Part shown: positions 13,349 to 16,769 of the stretch, in pieces | How the letters are laid out: each line of letters starts with the position of its first letter | Position numbering within the stretch: position 1 is the stretch's first letter | Assembly: GCA_017743585.1 (NCBI GenBank) | Contig: JAGHYP010000023.1 | Coordinates: 1-16,769, forward strand | Origin: Chloroflexota bacterium | GTDB taxonomy: Bacteria; Chloroflexota; Anaerolineae; Aggregatilineales; UBA2796 | Direction: 5' to 3' | DNA length: 16,769 nt | Program-made: the position numbers and the translations under genes | The notes under the pieces: generated by a model | Seen by the model: only the letters and a program-made list of their open reading frames with translations | What the model was told of the DNA's origin: nothing | The model's database searches: none

Positions 13349-15091
13349 ATGCGAGCGAGCCTCAACCGACGGCTTTCTCTGCTCACCTTTGTACTTGTCA
13401 TCACAGGTATCTTGCTCTTCGCGCGCCTTACCTCGTTCCAGTTTCAGCTGGATATGGCAGCTTATCTGCAGCGCCTCGCTAGCAGCAACTATCGCACAAT
13501 TAACGACCGCTTCCCTGAGCGCGGGCGCATTTTCGACCGCAACGGCGAGCTTCTGGCTGCCAACACAACTGAGTATCGGATTGGCATCAGCCCGGCGTAC
13601 ATCTCGGATAAGGCGCGTTTCGCGCGCGCGCTGGCGGAGGCGCTGGGCGAGGATGAAGAGCGCATCTTGCGCCTGGCGAGCAGCCGCGCGCCATACGAGC
13701 TGGTCACGCGGCAGCCCGTCAGCGCGGAGGTAGCGCAGAAAGTGGCGCGCTTGAATCTGCTGGCTGTCATCATCGATCCAGAGCCGAAGCGCATCTATCC
13801 ACACAACAGCTTGGCGGCGCACGCGATCGGCTTCGTGGGCTGGGAAGGCCACTTGCGGCGCGGTTACGTCGGCGTAGAAGGCGGCTACAATGACGATCTG
13901 GCAGGTCAGAGCCGCCTCACAGAGCGCAGTCACATCCCTTTCGAGGCGATTCTGGGCGAGCAGCCGCCGCCTGGACGCGACATCTACCTGACGATTGATC
14001 GCAGCATTCAGCACTTGGCTGAGAGCGAGCTTTACGATGCAATCAATCGCTACGGCGCGACCGGCGGCACGATCCTGATCATGAATCCGCGCACGGGCGA
14101 AGTCCTCGCCATGGCCTCTTACCCCACTTTCGATCCGAACGTTTACTTCCGCGCCAGCAAAGAGACCATTCGCAATCCTGCCATCAGCGATACCTACGAG
14201 CCGGGCTCAGTCTTCAAGATCGTCACGGCTGCGCTCGCTCTTGAGTCGGGCAAGGTTTCAGAAGACTCAACGTACTACGAAGGGAGTCCTTTCCGCACAG
14301 TCGGCGGCAGGCGCATTTACAATTGGGATCGCGCCGCGCATGGCTCGCAGAGCTTTGTGGATATCCTTGTGCACTCGTGGAATCTCGGCACGACGTGGCT
14401 GGCAGTGGACGTGCTAGGGCCAACCGAGTTTTACGAAGGCTTGCGGCGCTTCGGCGTCGGGCAACCGACGGGCATTGACCTCGAAGGCGAAGCGGCGGGC
14501 ATTTTGCGCCTGCCAAACGACCTGTACTGGAGCGACTCCGACCTCGCCACCAACAGCTTCGGGCAAGGCTTGACCGTCACGCCGATCCAGATGCTCTCGT
14601 TTGTGAACGCGATCGCCAACGGCGGTCAGATGATGCAGCCGCATGTGCGCTTGAAGACGGTTGATGGCGACCGCGAGTACTACGCCGTGCCGACTGCTAT
14701 CCGCACGCCGATCTCCGCTGATGTAGCGCGGCGCATCACGGATATCATGGTGCAAGTGGTGAACATCGGCGAAGGCAAACAGGCTCGCGTGCCGGGGTAC
14801 ACCATTGCCGGCAAGACCGGCACAGCGCAAATCTACTGCGCGACGTGCCCTGGGCTGTACGATCCTGAGCTGAGCATAGCGACCTTCGTCGGCTTCTTGC
14901 CTGCGGATGAGCCGCGCGTGAGCATCTTGGTCAAACTGGACAAAGTTGGGCGCTTCGCCAGCGAGACAGCAGCGCCTGCCTTTGCGCAGCTGGTCAAGCG
15001 GCTCGTGGTGCTGATGAACATCCCGACCGACGCGCAACGCGCCGAGCTGCGCGCGCAAGGCGGCGATACCAGCCTGATCGCCAAGCGCTGA
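13349..15091 (+). CDS. ftsI: Division-specific peptidoglycan transpeptidase (FtsI / class B PBP)
   Basis: A 580-residue class B penicillin-binding protein that cross-links septal peptidoglycan. There is a short cytoplasmic start, a membrane anchor (about 10-28), a pedestal domain opening with RGRIFDRNGELLA (58-70) and containing GVEGGYND (165-172), and a transpeptidase domain with all three active-site motifs: SVFK (Ser257 nucleophile, Lys260), SWN (313-315) and KTGT (449-452). No PASTA domains follow. A CxxC (Cys457, Cys460) occurs just after KTGT, which is not a usual family feature. The ATG at 13349 is set by TAGGAG 8 bases upstream. It follows the FtsL-like gene by 11 bp and precedes the methyltransferase by 6 bp. 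SpoVD/PBP2-type elongation function is the alternative; the ftsL neighbour favours division. Confidence 0.92.
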   Translation: MRASLNRRLSLLTFVLVITGILLFARLTSFQFQLDMAAYLQRLASSNYRTINDRFPERGRIFDRNGELLAANTTEYRIGISPAYISDKARFARALAEALGEDEERILRLASSRAPYELVTRQPVSAEVAQKVARLNLLAVIIDPEPKRIYPHNSLAAHAIGFVGWEGHLRRGYVGVEGGYNDDLAGQSRLTERSHIPFEAILGEQPPPGRDIYLTIDRSIQHLAESELYDAINRYGATGGTILIMNPRTGEVLAMASYPTFDPNVYFRASKETIRNPAISDTYEPGSVFKIVTAALALESGKVSEDSTYYEGSPFRTVGGRRIYNWDRAAHGSQSFVDILVHSWNLGTTWLAVDVLGPTEFYEGLRRFGVGQPTGIDLEGEAAGILRLPNDLYWSDSDLATNSFGQGLTVTPIQMLSFVNAIANGGQMMQPHVRLKTVDGDREYYAVPTAIRTPISADVARRITDIMVQVVNIGEGKQARVPGYTIAGKTGTAQIYCATCPGLYDPELSIATFVGFLPADEPRVSILVKLDKVGRFASETAAPAFAQLVKRLVVLMNIPTDAQRAELRAQGGDTSLIAKR

Positions 15092-15097
15092 TCTGCC

Positions 15098-15826
15098 ATG
15101 AGCGCCTACACACAGAGTCAGCGCTATCGCCGCTGCCAAGCGCTCTTCGATAGACGCTATCCGAACTTTGTGAACGCAGGAGAGCGCTACGCACAGTGGC
15201 TAGCTGCAGCGCTCACACCTGATTCAACGCTGCTCGATCTCGGCTGCGGGCGCGACTCTCTGGCGGCAGAGGCTATACGGCGCGCTGCGCGCAGCGTCGG
15301 CATAGACCTTGTGGCGGACGATCTGCGCCGCAATCGCGTGGTGCAGCTGCCCGTCCTCGCCACGGCTTACCGATTGCCATTCCGCGCCGAGCGCTTCGAT
15401 GTAATCGCCTCGCAATGGGTTGTGGAGCATCTCTCGCAGCCCGAGCGTGCCTTTGACGAGATGGCGCGCGTGTTGCGTCCGCACGGCAAGGTGATCCTGC
15501 TGACGACCAACGCGCACAATTACGTGCCACTCCTGAGCCGCCTTTTGCCAGAGGCAGCGCGGCGTCTGGCGCTCAATCGCCTGCTGCGGCGTCCTGCGCA
15601 CGAATCGCATCCGACGTTTTACCGAGCCAACACGCGCCGAGCGCTCAACCGCCTTGCTGAGCGCTCAGGGCTGCGCCTAGAGCAACTCGAGTTCATCGGC
15701 AATCCGTTTTACATGGCGTTCTCAGTGCCGCTCTTTCGGCTCGCCCTGCTCTACGAACGGCTGACGGACTCGCCGCGCCTGCGCTGCCTCAAGCTCTACA
15801 TCCTAGCGCGCCTAGCGAAGGCGTGA
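15098..15826 (+). CDS. Class I SAM-dependent methyltransferase (Methyltransf_11-like)
   Basis: A 242-residue soluble methyltransferase of unknown substrate. Seen: motif I LLDLGCGRDS (45-54) for SAM binding, the acidic end of strand 2 at Asp70 (VGIDLV), the motif IV region RFDVIASQWVVEHL (99-112), and RPHGKVILLTTN (127-138). The C-terminal third is Arg-rich with a hydrophobic stretch (GNPFYMAFSVPLFRLALLYE, 201-220) that may contact a lipid or quinone-like acceptor. Similar proteins act on sugars, lipids or small molecules, and nothing here decides. It starts 6 bp after ftsI with no Shine-Dalgarno, so it is probably read from the ftsI message. It has no fixed link to division and may simply share the transcript. 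Confidence 0.8.
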   Translation: MSAYTQSQRYRRCQALFDRRYPNFVNAGERYAQWLAAALTPDSTLLDLGCGRDSLAAEAIRRAARSVGIDLVADDLRRNRVVQLPVLATAYRLPFRAERFDVIASQWVVEHLSQPERAFDEMARVLRPHGKVILLTTNAHNYVPLLSRLLPEAARRLALNRLLRRPAHESHPTFYRANTRRALNRLAERSGLRLEQLEFIGNPFYMAFSVPLFRLALLYERLTDSPRLRCLKLYILARLAKA

Positions 15827-15887
15827 CACATCCTCAATGCAGACTTCAGAGCGCCTCACACTGATTTTCAGCGGTAGCGAGCGCACG

Positions 15888-16769
15888 CTAGCCAAGCTGC
15901 GCCCAGAACGCCTCGAGCGCCTCAGCGACCTCAGCCATGCGCTCAAAGTGTGGCAAGCCGCGCGTCGGCGCGATTTGCACAGCTTGGCAGTGGTCATTTT
16001 GCTCGAGCAAGCTCGGCAGCGCGTCAAAGCGCGTGAAGGCGTCCTGATCGTACACGACGAGCGTCGGCACGCGCAGCCGAAGGTAAACCCGCTCGAAAAT
16101 ATCGGCAGAGAAGAGCTTGCCGCTGAGGAAATACAACGGCGCGAAGCGCGCACCTTGTCGATGTGACGTAGCGTACGCATAAGCGAGTAGACCTTCATCA
16201 GGCGCGCCTTCAAAGCTCTGCTTCAGGAAGAAACGAATGCTGGCGCGCGTTGTCAGCAAGTCGTAGAGCGCCTGACTCCACAGCGGAAAGCTGAATATGC
16301 GATACAGCCAATCTGAGATTCCGAATTCTACAGCTCTTTGAGCGCTGTTGGCGCGCCTGCGCGCCAAACCCGTCGGCGAGATCAGCGCCAGCGAGCGGAC
16401 GCGCTCGGGCATGGCAAGCGCGACACTCGCCGCAAATTCGCAGCCGAGCGAGAGCGCGACGATATCCGCAGGTTGCGTCTCGCGCACCTGCGTGCGCAGC
16501 AGGTCGGCAATCGCCTCGCTGAACAATTGCGGCGTGTAGCGGCGATCCGAGCGCTCAGAGAAGCCAAAACCGGGCAAATCGAGCGCGTAAATCGGTCGCT
16601 TGCCGCGATACTGCTCAAAGATCGGACGCATCTCGTAAGCAGAGGCGGCCGCGTTCACGCTGTGAATCAATACGAGCGGCGCTTGATTGACCGCGTTCTT
16701 CGGCGCTGAGCGATAGTAGCTCAGCACGCCTGCCGTGTGGCTGACGAAAGTGCGCCGCTCAGCCTCAAG
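15888..16769 (-). CDS. Alpha/beta-fold hydrolase, 5' end beyond the window
   Basis: An alpha/beta hydrolase of unknown substrate. The frame is open to the right edge (its first visible residues are LEAERRTFVSHTAG), so the start lies outside; the first in-window start codon, a GTG at 16727, would lose the beginning of the fold. Counting from that GTG: oxyanion-loop strand LVLIHSVNAAASAYEMRP (18-35), LDLPGFGFSERS (49-60), nucleophile elbow ALSLG with Ser93, acid candidates Asp227 or Asp229 (VVYDQDAF), and catalytic His260 (GLPHFER). The motif SLG instead of the more common GxSxG is tolerated in the superfamily. A cap domain occupies about 120-200. It resembles the haloperoxidase/hydrolase group (Abhydrolase_1); esterase or haloalkane-type activity cannot be told apart. 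It converges with the methyltransferase 61 bp away; that gap holds no clear terminator. Confidence 0.85.
   Translation of the reverse strand, partial: LEAERRTFVSHTAGVLSYYRSAPKNAVNQAPLVLIHSVNAAASAYEMRPIFEQYRGKRPIYALDLPGFGFSERSDRRYTPQLFSEAIADLLRTQVRETQPADIVALSLGCEFAASVALAMPERVRSLALISPTGLARRRANSAQRAVEFGISDWLYRIFSFPLWSQALYDLLTTRASIRFFLKQSFEGAPDEGLLAYAYATSHRQGARFAPLYFLSGKLFSADIFERVYLRLRVPTLVVYDQDAFTRFDALPSLLEQNDHCQAVQIAPTRGLPHFERMAEVAEALEAFWAQLG

Noticed and set aside
13274..14014. Minus-strand 246-codon open frame antisense to ftsI
   Set aside because: No family features; a by-product of GC-rich codon usage opposite a gene with all penicillin-binding motifs.
14414..15139. Minus-strand 241-codon open frame antisense to the end of ftsI
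   Set aside because: Arg/Ala/His-rich shadow frame without motifs, start signal or conserved neighbour.
15827..15887. Terminator between the methyltransferase and the hydrolase
   Set aside because: The 61-bp convergent gap shows only 4- to 6-bp stems and no T-run.
1..16769. Mobile element, CRISPR array, tRNA/rRNA, toxin-antitoxin or defence system
   Set aside because: No transposase, integrase, direct-repeat array, structural RNA or defence gene could be found on either strand; all long frames belong to recognised housekeeping families.

Overview
The window looks like a housekeeping stretch of a GC-rich bacterial chromosome, dense with GCGC words, with short intergenic gaps and 4-bp or few-bp gene junctions. 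I infer a member of Chloroflexota (Anaerolineae-like), with moderate confidence. The reasons are a Thermus-type lysine (alpha-aminoadipate) gene pair together with peptidoglycan genes, an FtsL-like protein with a Pro/Thr-rich tail, and -10 elements placed directly in front of start codons. There is no rRNA, tRNA, CRISPR array, transposase or phage gene. The right edge cuts through a gene. The left edge also cuts a gene, and carries a foldback that looks like an assembly or library artefact.

Positions 1-4602 (minus strand) read, in transcription order, znuA - znuC - znuB (high-affinity zinc ABC uptake), then homocitrate synthase and the start of a homoaconitase large subunit. The last two are the first steps of lysine synthesis through alpha-aminoadipate. 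A strong sigma70-type promoter sits in front of znuA, and a small palindrome overlaps its -35 box (candidate Zur/Fur-family operator).

Positions 4742-6952 (plus strand) hold an RfaE2/HldE-type nucleotidyltransferase and the lipid II flippase MurJ. The first gene appears to be transcribed as a leaderless mRNA.

Positions 6957-12559 (minus strand) hold a complete branched-chain amino acid / amide type ABC uptake operon, livJ - livH - livM - livG - livF. A consensus promoter precedes livJ and a 12-bp perfect hairpin lies between livJ and livH, which fits differential expression of the binding protein. LivM has an unusual acidic 75-residue cytoplasmic tail and LivH has an extra N-terminal membrane segment.

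Positions 12852-15826 (plus strand) hold an FtsL-like septal protein, the division transpeptidase FtsI (PBP2/3 class) and a SAM-dependent methyltransferase, tightly packed. An alpha/beta hydrolase converges from the right edge.

I found no clearly new multi-gene system. The points most worth a second look are: AAA-pathway lysine genes beside peptidoglycan genes (which predicts a non-meso-DAP wall), leaderless promoters, the regulatory palindromes in the two divergent intergenic regions, the LivM tail, a CxxC next to the FtsI KTG motif, solute-binding proteins without a lipobox, and the edge artefact.
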